A stretch of DNA of 64,000 nucleotides. It comes from Microbacterium timonense. Lineage in GTDB: Bacteria > Actinomycetota > Actinomycetes > Actinomycetales > Microbacteriaceae. The stretch covers positions 124,001 through 188,000 of the forward strand of contig NZ_OLMV01000002.1 of the NCBI RefSeq assembly GCF_900292075.1. Direction: 5' to 3'. The notes under the pieces were generated by a model. That model saw only the letters and a program-made list of their open reading frames with translations, was not told the origin of the DNA and searched no databases. Below, in pieces: positions 33,186 through 41,478 of the stretch. Every line of letters begins with the position of its first letter. Positions within the stretch are counted from its first letter, which is position 1. A program made the translations under genes and the position numbers.

Positions 33186-35048
33186 TCAGCCGACGGTGTG
33201 GGTGCCGTCGGTGTACTCCTCGAGCCACGGCCACGGGTCGATCGCGGTCGTCCCGTTCTTGAGGATCTCGAAGTGGGTGTGCGCGCCGTAGGAGCGTCCG
33301 GTGTTGCCGGTGTGGCCGATCACGGTGCCCACGGTGACGTGCTGGCCAGGAGTGACCTCCAGGGAGCCGTACTGCATGTGCGCGTAGTGGCTCGAGACCA
33401 GCTGACCGTCGATGATGTGGTCGATGATCACATGCACCCCGTAGGCGCCGCCGGCCTCCGACGCGACACGCACCGTGCCGTCGGCGATCGCCTGCACGGG
33501 AGCGCCGGCGCCGGGCGTGAAGTCGATGCCCTCGTGCATGCGACCCGAGCGCATTCCGAACCCGTACGACATCGTCACGCCGACCGCGAAGGGCCACTGG
33601 ATGTTCGAGTTGGGGTTGTTGTGGAAGAGGTTCGAGAAGTTCTTGATCCCCGCCTCGGACGCCAGCTGCGCCGTCGTGATGGTGGAGTAGTTCTCGGTGC
33701 GGTCGAGTGAATCGCTCTGCACGTCACCGGGGGCCACGTACGCCTGGATCTCCGCCTCGTCGATGACGGGCACCGACGACTCGGCGGGCGCCATGACCGA
33801 CAGCGTCGCGTCCGTGCCCGAAGCCGCGGCGACGGCTTCAGCGGGTGTGGTCATGCCGACGGCCATCAGCCCGACGATGCCGAACACACCCACCGAGAAC
33901 GACGCGGTGGCGACCCGCTTGAACGCGGCGCCGCGCCGCGCGCCGGGCCGGCGGGGGGCCTTGTGCGGGCGGGCGTGGGAAGAAGGTTCTGCGGCGGTCT
34001 CGTGAACGGCCGGCTCGGGTTCTGCGGCCGCCTCCTGCACCGGGGTCTCGGCGGTGAACGAGAACAGGCGCGACGCCACCTCGAACTCGTCGACGTCGGA
34101 TGCCGCGGGCGTGGGGATCGGTCCGGTCAGCGGCTCGATCCGCTCGGTGCGGGGACGCTCGGGCTGCGCGGCAGGTGCCGCCGCGGCGACGGGACGTGCG
34201 TCTTCACCGACGATCTCGCGTGAGCCGGACTCCTCCTCGACGTCCGGCGCCGACTCGAGGGGCGAATCGTGCGGTGCCCGCGTCGGCGTGGCCTGCGACG
34301 GAGTCGTCTCCACGAGCGGTGCGGTCGTCGCTGCAGCGGCGAGGGCCTCCGCCGCGAGGATCTTCGCGAGTGACTCGCTGCTCCAAGTGGCCGCGGTCTC
34401 GCGCGCGGTCGCGGTCTCGGCCACTCCAGGCTCGGCGATCGTCGACGTCACCGGCTCGTCGGCCAAGGACGGGACGGGCTCGGGCTCGACGGGTGCCGCC
34501 GCCGCGATGGCCGGTTCGGCAGCGACCGGCTGCGCGGAGCTCATGGCGCGGCGCGCACGACGGCTGACCGGCGCCTCGGATGAGGCGGGTGCCGACAGGG
34601 ACGCTGCCGAGCGAGCGCGTAGCCGCGGTGCGGCGGGCTCGACGACGGGGAGCGACGGCGGCTCCACAGGCAGGGACGACGGCTCGGCGGCCGCGGGCGC
34701 GACGACGGGAGGCTCTGCGGCGGCAGGCGCCGCAGGCATCCCGGTATCGGCGGTCGACGACGGGGCCGCGACCTCGGGAACCGCTGTCGCGGTCGATGCG
34801 TCGGAGGAGGCGGTCGATCCACTCTCGACTGGACGCTTGGGCTGCGCAGGGCGACCCCAGACCACCGCGGGGCGCTCCGGAGCGGTGCTTGCTGCCTGAC
34901 GCCGGGCTGTCGCCCGGCCCGTGGCCGTGACGCCGCCTCCCGTCATCGCTGTGCTCGCGACCTCCGGCGTGGCCTGAGCGGGCGCGGCGGAGGTACGGCT
35001 GGATCGGCGCGTGGGCGCTGGCTCAGCCATGGGGGCGTCGAAAGGCAA
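33186..35048 (-). CDS. M23-family envelope peptidase with long disordered N-terminus
   Basis: The 620-residue protein is a probable peptidoglycan hydrolase. Residues 1-385 are low-complexity and Ala/Pro/Glu-rich, probably cytoplasmic. A basic stretch (RRPGARRGAAFKRVA) precedes one membrane span at about residues 390-415. The extracellular LytM domain carries the zinc motif His505-x3-Asp509 (HEGID) and the His590-Thr-His592 pair, so it should be active. An alternative start is the ATG at 35030. A direct repeat resembling an MtrA site lies about 90 bases upstream. It is followed by the tRNA genes on the same strand. Confidence 0.88.
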   Translation of the reverse strand: MPFDAPMAEPAPTRRSSRTSAAPAQATPEVASTAMTGGGVTATGRATARRQAASTAPERPAVVWGRPAQPKRPVESGSTASSDASTATAVPEVAAPSSTADTGMPAAPAAAEPPVVAPAAAEPSSLPVEPPSLPVVEPAAPRLRARSAASLSAPASSEAPVSRRARRAMSSAQPVAAEPAIAAAAPVEPEPVPSLADEPVTSTIAEPGVAETATARETAATWSSESLAKILAAEALAAAATTAPLVETTPSQATPTRAPHDSPLESAPDVEEESGSREIVGEDARPVAAAAPAAQPERPRTERIEPLTGPIPTPAASDVDEFEVASRLFSFTAETPVQEAAAEPEPAVHETAAEPSSHARPHKAPRRPGARRGAAFKRVATASFSVGVFGIVGLMAVGMTTPAEAVAAASGTDATLSVMAPAESSVPVIDEAEIQAYVAPGDVQSDSLDRTENYSTITTAQLASEAGIKNFSNLFHNNPNSNIQWPFAVGVTMSYGFGMRSGRMHEGIDFTPGAGAPVQAIADGTVRVASEAGGAYGVHVIIDHIIDGQLVSSHYAHMQYGSLEVTPGQHVTVGTVIGHTGNTGRSYGAHTHFEILKNGTTAIDPWPWLEEYTDGTHTVG

Positions 35049-35138
35049 AGCGGCGGAGGGCTCTCGGGTCGTGCCGCGCTGGGGACGCGGCGAGCGGGCT
35101 ACGGGCTATGACCACTCCCGCCGTTCGGGGGCGGCGAA

Positions 35139-35155
35139 AGTAACGATCGGGTAAA
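35139..35155 (-). promoter_or_regulatory. MtrA-like direct repeat upstream of the M23 peptidase
   Basis: On the plus strand AGTAAC-GATCG-GGTAAA reads as two half-sites of the RGTAAC-N5-RGTAAC type bound by the actinobacterial response regulator MtrA, with one mismatch in the second. MtrA controls cell-wall hydrolase genes, which fits the downstream gene. No mtrA gene is in the window, so this rests on the motif and context alone. Confidence 0.45.
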
Positions 35156-35239
35156 CACTACCCCGCTCGCCCTGGGAATGCCATGTACGGCTCGGAATTC
35201 GGTCTGCGGCGATTCGTGACGCGCCGATGAGGTGAGCCC

Positions 35240-36040
35240 TCAGCCCAGCCCGGCCGCGGCGGCGAGCTCGTCGAAGAGGCCTGGCGCGGCCGCCACCACG
35301 AGTGGCGAACGGCGGGATCCGTCATCCGCGCCGCGGGCGAACCGGCCGCCCGCCTCGCTGACCAGCAGCGAACCGGCGGCGAGATCCCAGGGCTGCAGGC
35401 CGCGCTCGAAGTACCCGTCCAGCCGACCCGCGGCGACGTACGACAGGTCCAGGGCCGCCGAGCCGCCCCGGCGCAGATCGCGCGCGAGCGGCATGACGCG
35501 CCCGACGCGCTCGAGGTCACCGGCGTGCGTTTCGGGGTCGTAGCCGAAGCCGGTCGCCAGCAGCGCTCCGGCGGGCCCGATCTCGGCGCTCACGGCCAGG
35601 CGCTGGCCGCCCAGCCACGCTCCCTCTCCGGCTGCGGCGTGGAACATCTCGTCGACGGCCGGGTGGAAGACGGCCGCGGCGAGCGCTTCCCACTCCCCAG
35701 GCGTGGGCTCGCCACGCACTGCGGCGATGCTCACCGAGTAGGTGGGGATGCCGTACGCATAGTTCACGGTGCCGTCGATCGGGTCGACCACCCAGGTGAT
35801 GCCGCTCGTGCCGCGCTCGGCGCCGGTCTCCTCGCCGAGGAACCCGTCGTCCGGCCGTGCGGCGGCGAGGCGTGCGCGGATGGTGGCCTCGACCTCGCGG
35901 TCGGCCTCGGTCACGATGTCGGCGATCGCGGACTTGGTGGCAGCGATGGCCACACCCGCCTCGCGGCGGTTCCTCGCGAGTTCACCGGCCTCACGGGCGA
36001 TGTCGATCGCGAGGGACTCGAGGTCGTGCGCCAGGCTCAT
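35240..36040 (-). CDS. Inositol monophosphatase-family protein
   Basis: The 266-residue enzyme has the metal-binding motifs of the FIG/IMPase superfamily: FLGEETGAE (GEE), VVDPIDGTVNYAYGIP (DPxDGT) and GLQPWDLAAGSLLVSEAGG (WDxAAG). All three metal sites look intact. In actinobacteria such proteins dephosphorylate inositol phosphates, histidinol-phosphate or related compounds; the exact substrate cannot be set from sequence. Single gene. Confidence 0.9.
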   Translation of the reverse strand: MSLAHDLESLAIDIAREAGELARNRREAGVAIAATKSAIADIVTEADREVEATIRARLAAARPDDGFLGEETGAERGTSGITWVVDPIDGTVNYAYGIPTYSVSIAAVRGEPTPGEWEALAAAVFHPAVDEMFHAAAGEGAWLGGQRLAVSAEIGPAGALLATGFGYDPETHAGDLERVGRVMPLARDLRRGGSAALDLSYVAAGRLDGYFERGLQPWDLAAGSLLVSEAGGRFARGADDGSRRSPLVVAAAPGLFDELAAAAGLG

Positions 36041-36112
36041 GCCTCCACGCTACCCACCCGCGCTCCCCTCACCCCTGCCCGTCCTCCCGCGGGTCACCTC
36101 CCCCAGCCATGT

Positions 36113-36169
36113 TGACTTGGCCTATATGTACGCGACACGCCGTGGCCCCTGTACATATAGGCCAAGTCA
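36113..36169. repeat. CTATATGTACGCG palindromic element, copy 2
   Basis: TGACTTGGCCTATATGTAC (36113-36131) and GTACATATAGGCCAAGTCA (36151-36169) are a perfect 19-base inverted repeat with a 19-base loop. Its left arm continues CGCGA, as in copy 1 at 8583. It lies in the divergent region between the phosphatase gene and the FAD oxidoreductase gene. Confidence 0.9.
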
Positions 36170-36241
36170 CCGGGGAGGGAGGGGGCGGCGTGGGCGCGCA
36201 CGTCGGCGCACTTGCGGCGGGTGTGGTCGATACTGGGCGAC

Positions 36242-37831
36242 ATGGTGAGGGCAGCCGCTACGGCGACCTACGACGTCGCGATCGTCGGCGGCGGCCACAA
36301 CGCACTGGTGGCCGCGGCGTACCTCGGCCGCGCGGGACGGTCGGTGGTCGTCCTCGAGCGTCTTCCCCACGTCGGCGGCGCGGCGGTGTCGGAGAAGCCA
36401 TGGCCAGAAGTGGATGCCCGCCTCTCGCGGTACTCCTACCTGGTGAGCCTCCTCCCTCGCAGCGTCGTGAAGGAGCTGGGGCTGGACATCCAGCTCCTTC
36501 GCCGTCGGTACTCGTCGTACACGCCGGATCCCGAACGCCCGTCGCGCGGCATCCTGGTCGACACGCGGGATGCCGCGGCCACGGCGGCCTCGTTCGCGCG
36601 GGTCACCGGTGGTCGGACGGAAGCCGCCCGCTTCGCGGCGTTCTCGGACCGCCTTCGACCTGTCGCCCGCCTGCTGTTCCCGTCGATGACGGCGCCGCTG
36701 CGGCGCCGAGCCGAGGTGCGCCGCGAGCTGCGCGACGACCGGCTGTGGACCGACCTGTTCGAGCGCCCCCTCGGTGAGCTGCTGCGGTCCTCGCTGCACA
36801 CCGACATCGCCCGGGGCATCGCGCTCACCGACGGGCTCATCGGAACGTTCGCCTCGTCGGACGACCCCTCACTGCGTCAGAACCGTTGCTTTCTCTACCA
36901 CGTGATCGGCGGCGGCACCGGCGACTGGGACGTCCCGGTGGGCGGCATGGGGCAGGTGACCGCCGCACTCACGCGCGCGGCCCTGGCCGCCGGGGCGGAA
37001 CTGCGCACCCACGCCGAAGTGGCCGCTGTGTCGCCCGACGGCGCGGTGACCCTGGCCGACGGCTCCGTCGTGCCGGCCCGGCTCGTGCTGAGCGGTGTGG
37101 GTCCGTCGCTGCTCGCCGACCTGCTCTCCGCGGGCGGCGCGGGCGCCCCTTCGACGGCGCCTCGGCCCGAAGGTGCTCAGGTGAAGATCAACATGCTGCT
37201 GCGCCGGCTGCCCCGCCTGCGCGACCCCGAGGTCGCTCCCGAAGCGGCCTTCGCCGGCACGTTCCACGTCAACGAGTCGATGTCGCAGCTCGACCGGGCT
37301 TTCGCGACGGCGTCGGCGGGCGGCATCCCCGACCCGCTCCCCGCCGAGATCTACTGCCACTCGCTGACGGATCCCTCGATCCTCGGCGCCGAGCTGCGAG
37401 CCTCCGGGGCGCAGACGCTGACCTTCTTCGGCCTCCAGGTCCCTCACCGGCTGCTGGCAGAGCGGGACCCGGACGTGGCTCGCGCGGAGCTCCTTGCAGC
37501 GGCCGAGCGCTCGCTCGATGCGGTGCTGGCCGAGCCGCTCGCCGACTGCCTCTTCGAGGCGCCCGACGGCGGTCTGTGCATCGAGGCGCGCACGACGGAC
37601 GACCTCGAGCGCTCGCTGGTCATGGTGGGCGGCGACATCTTCCACGGCCCGCTCTCGTGGCCGTGGGCCGATGACGGGGAGCCGCTGGACACGCCGGCGC
37701 AGCGGTGGGGTGTGGCGACCGACCACCCCCGGGTGCTGCTGTGCGGCTCTGGTGCTCGGCGCGGCGGCGCGGTGAGTGGGCTGGGCAGGCACAATGCGGC
37801 GATGGCGGCCCTCGAGCTGCTCACCCGCTGA
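36242..37831 (+). CDS. PYROXD2/phytoene-desaturase-like FAD oxidoreductase
   Basis: The 529-residue protein begins with a dinucleotide-binding motif YDVAIVGGGHNALVAAAYL and VVVLERLPHVGGAAVSE. A middle block reads HVIGGGTGDWDVPVGGMGQV (about residues 218-237), and it ends LLCGSGARRGGAVSGLGRHNAA. This is the PYROXD2 family of CrtI-related FAD proteins, whose reactions are mostly unknown. The ATG 36242 is 40 bases before the first motif residue Val; a longer start has no ribosome-binding site. No carotenoid genes are nearby, so a pigment role is not supported. Confidence 0.82.
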   Translation: MVRAAATATYDVAIVGGGHNALVAAAYLGRAGRSVVVLERLPHVGGAAVSEKPWPEVDARLSRYSYLVSLLPRSVVKELGLDIQLLRRRYSSYTPDPERPSRGILVDTRDAAATAASFARVTGGRTEAARFAAFSDRLRPVARLLFPSMTAPLRRRAEVRRELRDDRLWTDLFERPLGELLRSSLHTDIARGIALTDGLIGTFASSDDPSLRQNRCFLYHVIGGGTGDWDVPVGGMGQVTAALTRAALAAGAELRTHAEVAAVSPDGAVTLADGSVVPARLVLSGVGPSLLADLLSAGGAGAPSTAPRPEGAQVKINMLLRRLPRLRDPEVAPEAAFAGTFHVNESMSQLDRAFATASAGGIPDPLPAEIYCHSLTDPSILGAELRASGAQTLTFFGLQVPHRLLAERDPDVARAELLAAAERSLDAVLAEPLADCLFEAPDGGLCIEARTTDDLERSLVMVGGDIFHGPLSWPWADDGEPLDTPAQRWGVATDHPRVLLCGSGARRGGAVSGLGRHNAAMAALELLTR

Positions 37832-37896
37832 CCCGGGGCCGCTGTTCGGACGCGGTCGAGCCGCGCGCTGCCGGCTCGAGTGCGCGCCCGAAACGA

Positions 37897-37928
37897 CGCA
37901 TCCCGCCCGATGCGAGGGGCGGGATGCG
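37897..37928. terminator. Bidirectional terminator
   Basis: CGCATCCCGCCC (37897-37908) and GGGCGGGATGCG (37917-37928) form a perfect 12-bp stem between the convergent genes ending at 37831 and 37934. Confidence 0.85.
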
Positions 37929-37933
37929 GCGTA

Positions 37934-38932
37934 TCAGGAGCGCGGAGGCAGCGGCGGCGGGGGCGGGTAGCCCTCGTATCCCGGTGCCGTCGGGGGCTGG
38001 GGTGGAGCGGCCGGCCCCGGGTGCGTGGCGGCAGCCTGCTCGTGCGGCTGCGGTGCGCCGTGCGGGACGGGGGTGAACACGTGGGCACCCGGCGACGGGT
38101 AGCCGGTGTAGTACGCGTTCCAGTCCGGCGACCCGTCGGGCAGCATGGGCAGCGGGGTGACGCCGTCCACATATGACGGCCACGGCAGAAGCTCCTGGGT
38201 CACCGGCGCAGCGGGGGCGGAAGGCGCGGCCAGGGCGGGGTACGGCGCCGGCACGCCCGGGTGCGACGCGTGCGTGCGCGGCCGCTTCGGTGCGAACAGC
38301 ACGTTCACTAGCGGGACGATCGCCGTGCCGACGGCCGCGAGGATGGCGACGGCCACCACGATCCGCCAGTAGAGCGAATCCAGCGAGAGCCACTCCCCGA
38401 ACGTCAGCGGAACGATGAGGAGCGCGGCGAGCCCGACCACCAGCACGATCGTGACGATCGCGACGGCGCGGGTGAACGGGGTGTCGTACCGGTGCAGTGC
38501 CTTCATGTAGAGGCGCACGTGCAGCAGCACGAGCTGCAGGATGAGGACGATCAGCAGGAACTGGATGAACCGCGAGAAGCCGAGCCAGGGGTAGCGCTCG
38601 GGCATCCAGATGAGGACCGCGCCGATCAGCAGCGCGATGATCCAGCTGCCCATGCTGGCCAGCGCGAACCATGCCGGGCGTCCCGGCGCCAGGTGCGCAT
38701 CGAGGATCGCGACCCCGGCGAATCCCACGAGCAGGAGGATCGTCAGGAACGCACGGCCGACGATGTCGTTCTGGTCGCCGATGAGCACCCACACCACGCA
38801 GACGATGGCGGCGGCGATGAGCGCGCCGATCGCCACCCAGATCGCGGCGCGCAGCAGCGGCGAGGTGGAGGCATCCGTCCGTGGCTGTTCCGTCGGCGGA
38901 GCGGGCGTCGCATACGGGTCGGGCGCGGTCAT
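37934..38932 (-). CDS. Multispanning membrane protein with Pro-rich C-terminus, unknown function
   Basis: The 332-residue protein starts MTAPDPYATPAPPTEQ, has about six hydrophobic spans (residues 27-205) and a Pro/Ala/His-rich tail from about residue 215 (APYPALAAPSAPAAPVTQE to YPPPPPLPPRS). No catalytic motif is visible. The layout is that of actinobacterial 'DUF2510-neighbour' style envelope proteins, but no named family can be supported. Confidence 0.65.
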   Translation of the reverse strand: MTAPDPYATPAPPTEQPRTDASTSPLLRAAIWVAIGALIAAAIVCVVWVLIGDQNDIVGRAFLTILLLVGFAGVAILDAHLAPGRPAWFALASMGSWIIALLIGAVLIWMPERYPWLGFSRFIQFLLIVLILQLVLLHVRLYMKALHRYDTPFTRAVAIVTIVLVVGLAALLIVPLTFGEWLSLDSLYWRIVVAVAILAAVGTAIVPLVNVLFAPKRPRTHASHPGVPAPYPALAAPSAPAAPVTQELLPWPSYVDGVTPLPMLPDGSPDWNAYYTGYPSPGAHVFTPVPHGAPQPHEQAAATHPGPAAPPQPPTAPGYEGYPPPPPLPPRS

Positions 38933-39052
38933 GGCGTTCCTCTCGTGTCGCGGGCGGGGGCCTGCAGGCCCATCCTGGCATGCGGACCGTCGTCGTGCCG
39001 ACGCCTCGCCCGCCCCATCGCCGCGCTGCGCGTGGGTGAGCGGCCGGATGCG

Positions 39053-39610
39053 TCAGCCCACGGCGCGTCCGAGCCCCTCGACGAGCTCGGCACCGGGAAG
39101 GGCGAGGAGCGCGCTGCCGGGAACGAACAGCTTGCTGCCGCGCACTCCCCCGCCGATCACCACCTCGGGTGCCGCGGCGACGGCCGCGTCCACGAGGATC
39201 GGCCAGTCCGCGGGCAGCCCGATCGGCGTGATGCCCCCGTACTCCATGCCCGTCAGCGCGACCGCCTCGTCCATGGGTGCGAAGGAGGCACTGCGCACGT
39301 CGAGGCGCCTGCGCACCACGCCGTTCACGTCGGCGCGCGTCGTCGCCAGCACCATGCACGCGGCGAACCTGACCTCGCCGCCTCGTTTGCCCTTCACCAC
39401 GACGCAGTTCGCCGAAGCGTTCATCGCCACGCCGTACCGTTCACAGAACGCCGCCGTGTCGGCGAGTTCCGGATCGATCGCGCTCACGCCGACCGTGGCG
39501 GCGACCTCGGGCGGCAGCAGCGCCAAGCCGCGTCCTACGGCCGGGGCCACAAGCTCAGGATGCCGCGTCGCGGCCTCGGCGGTCAGTGTTCCGGTGGCGT
39601 TCCAGGTCAT
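39053..39610 (-). CDS. YbaK/EbsC-family aminoacyl-tRNA deacylase
   Basis: The 185-residue protein shows the YbaK/ProX fold markers: NASANCVVVKGKRGGEVRFAACMVLATTRADVNGVVRRRL (including the conserved Lys), then MEYGGITPIGLPADWPILVD and the closing GGGVRGSKLFVPGSALLAL. The family hydrolyses mischarged aminoacyl-tRNAs such as Cys-tRNAPro. ATG 39610 is preferred to the GTG two codons upstream. It lies just downstream of tRNA-Tyr on the same strand, separated by a terminator. Confidence 0.85.
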   Translation of the reverse strand: MTWNATGTLTAEAATRHPELVAPAVGRGLALLPPEVAATVGVSAIDPELADTAAFCERYGVAMNASANCVVVKGKRGGEVRFAACMVLATTRADVNGVVRRRLDVRSASFAPMDEAVALTGMEYGGITPIGLPADWPILVDAAVAAAPEVVIGGGVRGSKLFVPGSALLALPGAELVEGLGRAVG

Positions 39611-39640
39611 GGCCACAGGCTAGCTGCTGCCGGAAAACGA

Positions 39641-39668
39641 GAATGCGCCCCGCGGGTGGGGCGCATTC
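39641..39668 (-). terminator. Terminator after tRNA-Tyr
   Basis: GAATGCGCCCC (39641-39651) and GGGGCGCATTC (39658-39668) pair perfectly over 11 bp. On the minus strand the stem is followed by TCTCGTTTTCC, a partial T-run, and starts 5 bases after the tRNA CCA end. Confidence 0.85.
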
Positions 39669-39673
39669 CGATG

Positions 39674-39758
39674 TGGTGGCGAGTGAGGGATTCGAACCCC
39701 CGAAGGCTATGCCGGCTGATTTACAGTCAGATCCCTTTGGCCGCTTGGGTAACTCGCC
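39674..39758 (-). tRNA. tRNA-Tyr (GTA)
   Basis: The 85-base class II tRNA has acceptor GGCGAGT/ACTCGCC and a long variable arm. The anticodon loop CTGTAAA (anticodon GTA) is in a TCTGA/TCAG stem, and the T-arm is GGGGGTTCGAATCCC(T). Unlike the other two tRNAs here, the 3' CCA is encoded. Confidence 0.93.
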
Positions 39759-39807
39759 GAGTGCGCACCCGCCCGGCTTGTACAGTCGACCGGAGGCGCG
39801 ATCCACC

Positions 39808-39836
39808 ATCTTACGCGTAGATCCCCGAGGTCAGAA
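39808..39836 (-). promoter_or_regulatory. Possible tRNA-Tyr promoter
   Basis: On the minus strand TTCTGA (39836-39831) and TAAGAT (39813-39808) are 17 bases apart, about 50 bases upstream of the tRNA. The -10 is good, the -35 only fair. Confidence 0.4.
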
Positions 39837-39914
39837 ATCCGGGCGACCGTGGAGACGGGAGCGCCGCTCGCGAACCCGTCGAGCCCGCGTGGGCTCCGCA
39901 CCGGGGCCGCGAGA

Positions 39915-40856
39915 TCAGGTGCCGATGCGGTCCATGTCGGTGCCCTGCAGGGCACTCGGCGTGCGCAGGAGAGCGCCTTCGAAACGGCAGGTCGCGGCCG
40001 CGGCATCCATCGCCGACTGCAGTGCTGTCGCCCAGTCGTCCTCTGTCGTCGGCGTGCCCTCGACCAGCACCGCGACGGTCGCCGCGAAGGCCGCGTCGCC
40101 GGCGCCCATCGTGTCGACGATGCGGCCGGGCAGTGGTGAGATCGGTCGGGTCACCACGACGCCGCGCGCCTCGATCGTCGCGCCCGAGGCACCCTGCGTG
40201 GCCAGCACCGCATCGGCGCCGAGCGCGATGAGGCGGGTGCGCAGCGCGTCGAGGTCACCGCCGTAGAGCAGTGTCGCGTCGTCCTCCCCCACCTTGATCA
40301 GCGCCGCGCTGGCGGCCATCCGCTCGAAGCCGCGCACGAACTCATCCTTGTCGCGCATCATGCCGGCGCGGGGGTTCGGGTCGACGGCGACAGCCGCCGC
40401 CTCCCGGCCCTCGCTCTCTGCGCGTCGACGCGCTTCGCCGATGGCGTCGATCAGCTCGGCCGTCTGCTCAGGATCGTCGAACGCGAAGCAGCTCACGACG
40501 ATCGCGTCGGCGTGGGCCATCGCGTCGATCTCGGCCTCGCCGAAGCGGATGCGGCGCTTTCGGGAGGCCTCGTTGAACTCGTAGGTCGGCTCGCCCTGGC
40601 CGCTCCGGGTGCTCACCGCGCGTGCAGTTCCGAGGAGCGACGGCGTCGCAACAAGGTTCACCCCGAAGTCTTCGAGGTAGCGGCGTACGCGCGTGGCGGG
40701 CTCGTCGTCGCCGAGCATGGCGATGAGCGTGGCGGGCACACCGAGACGGGCGAGACCCACCGCGACGTTGAGAGCGGCACCGCCGACGAACTCCCGGACG
40801 CCGTGGTCGTCGCGCAGCTCGTCGATGAGCGCGTCGCCCACGACGACCGCGGTCAT
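39915..40856 (-). CDS. PfkB-family carbohydrate kinase
   Basis: The 313-residue kinase has the N-terminal GGAALNVAVGLARLG signature and the C-terminal DTMGAGDAAFAATVAVL with the catalytic Asp. It also has VDPNPRAGMM and IKVGEDDATLLYG blocks typical of fructokinase-like members. It phosphorylates a sugar or nucleoside with ATP; which one is uncertain, though FXXX sequence features favour fructose or a similar sugar. It overlaps the upstream FBP-domain gene by 4 bases. Confidence 0.86.
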   Translation of the reverse strand: MTAVVVGDALIDELRDDHGVREFVGGAALNVAVGLARLGVPATLIAMLGDDEPATRVRRYLEDFGVNLVATPSLLGTARAVSTRSGQGEPTYEFNEASRKRRIRFGEAEIDAMAHADAIVVSCFAFDDPEQTAELIDAIGEARRRAESEGREAAAVAVDPNPRAGMMRDKDEFVRGFERMAASAALIKVGEDDATLLYGGDLDALRTRLIALGADAVLATQGASGATIEARGVVVTRPISPLPGRIVDTMGAGDAAFAATVAVLVEGTPTTEDDWATALQSAMDAAAATCRFEGALLRTPSALQGTDMDRIGT

Positions 40857-41353
40857 CGCCTCACCCCGGCCGGCTCGAGCACGCGGCTCACGAACGCCTC
40901 CATGCGTCGACGGGTGCCGTCGATCTTGAGATCCACGCTCGCCCGCACCTCGTTGGGCGCCAGCGGCGCCGCCAGTCGCACGTTCTCGTGACACGACAGG
41001 TCGGCGCAGATGTAGGTGCCGACGCTGTCGCCGTGCGCGCCGGCCTCCCCCGCCTTGCGGGCGGTGTACATCACGACTTGATCGGCGGGCTGCATGGTGT
41101 GACAGATGTTGCACATCGCCGCACGGGCATGCGACGAGCCGTCGGCCGCCCGCAGCACGATGCCCACGGGCTCGCCGTCGATCTCCGCGACCACGTAGCC
41201 CCGCCCACGGGTGCGGGGATCACGCCAGGCTAGGAAGTCGAGATGATCCCAGTCGGTCAACAGGAAGTCGGTCGGCACAGCGACGAGCCGCAGCTCGTCG
41301 GGTGACGCGTTCAGGAACGACGAACGCACCTCTTCTTCGGTCAGTGGGCGCAT
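40853..41353 (-). CDS. FBP/FusB-like treble-clef zinc-finger protein
   Basis: The 166-residue protein has a C-terminal four-Cys zinc site: MCNICHTMQPAD, then YICADLSCHENVR (C-x2-C and C-x4-C), preceded by LTDWDHLDFLAWRDPR. This is the FBP_C/FusB-like domain, related to the EF-G-binding fusidic-acid-resistance protein FusB; chromosomal actinobacterial members have unproven roles. It is the first gene of a two-gene unit with the PfkB kinase, which does not illuminate its job. Confidence 0.78.
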   Translation of the reverse strand: MRPLTEEEVRSSFLNASPDELRLVAVPTDFLLTDWDHLDFLAWRDPRTRGRGYVVAEIDGEPVGIVLRAADGSSHARAAMCNICHTMQPADQVVMYTARKAGEAGAHGDSVGTYICADLSCHENVRLAAPLAPNEVRASVDLKIDGTRRRMEAFVSRVLEPAGVRR

Positions 41354-41421
41354 GGCACCTCCTCGCCCGCCCAGTCTACGAACCGGCGGCGATACCGCCA
41401 GACGCCGGACACCCCGCACGG

Positions 41422-41461
41422 GATGCCTCCGCCCGCGCGCGGCGGCAGGCGGAGGCATCCG
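41422..41461 (-). terminator. Terminator of the GH13/nucleotidyltransferase unit
   Basis: GGATGCCTCCGCC (41422-41434) and GGCGGAGGCATCC (41449-41461) form a perfect 13-bp stem 18 bases beyond the nucleotidyltransferase stop. Confidence 0.85.
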
Positions 41462-41478
41462 TCATGTGAGCGCCCGCC

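Noticed and set aside
35049..35190. Possible cyclic-di-AMP riboswitch upstream of the M23 peptidase
   Set aside because: Such riboswitches occur before wall hydrolase genes in actinobacteria. I looked for the conserved GAC and AGCC blocks and saw only scattered GC-rich pieces, so the evidence does not support the call.
36242..37831. Carotenoid phytoene desaturase
   Set aside because: The FAD motif is related, but the middle block and the end match PYROXD2, and no crtB, crtE or other carotenoid genes are nearby.
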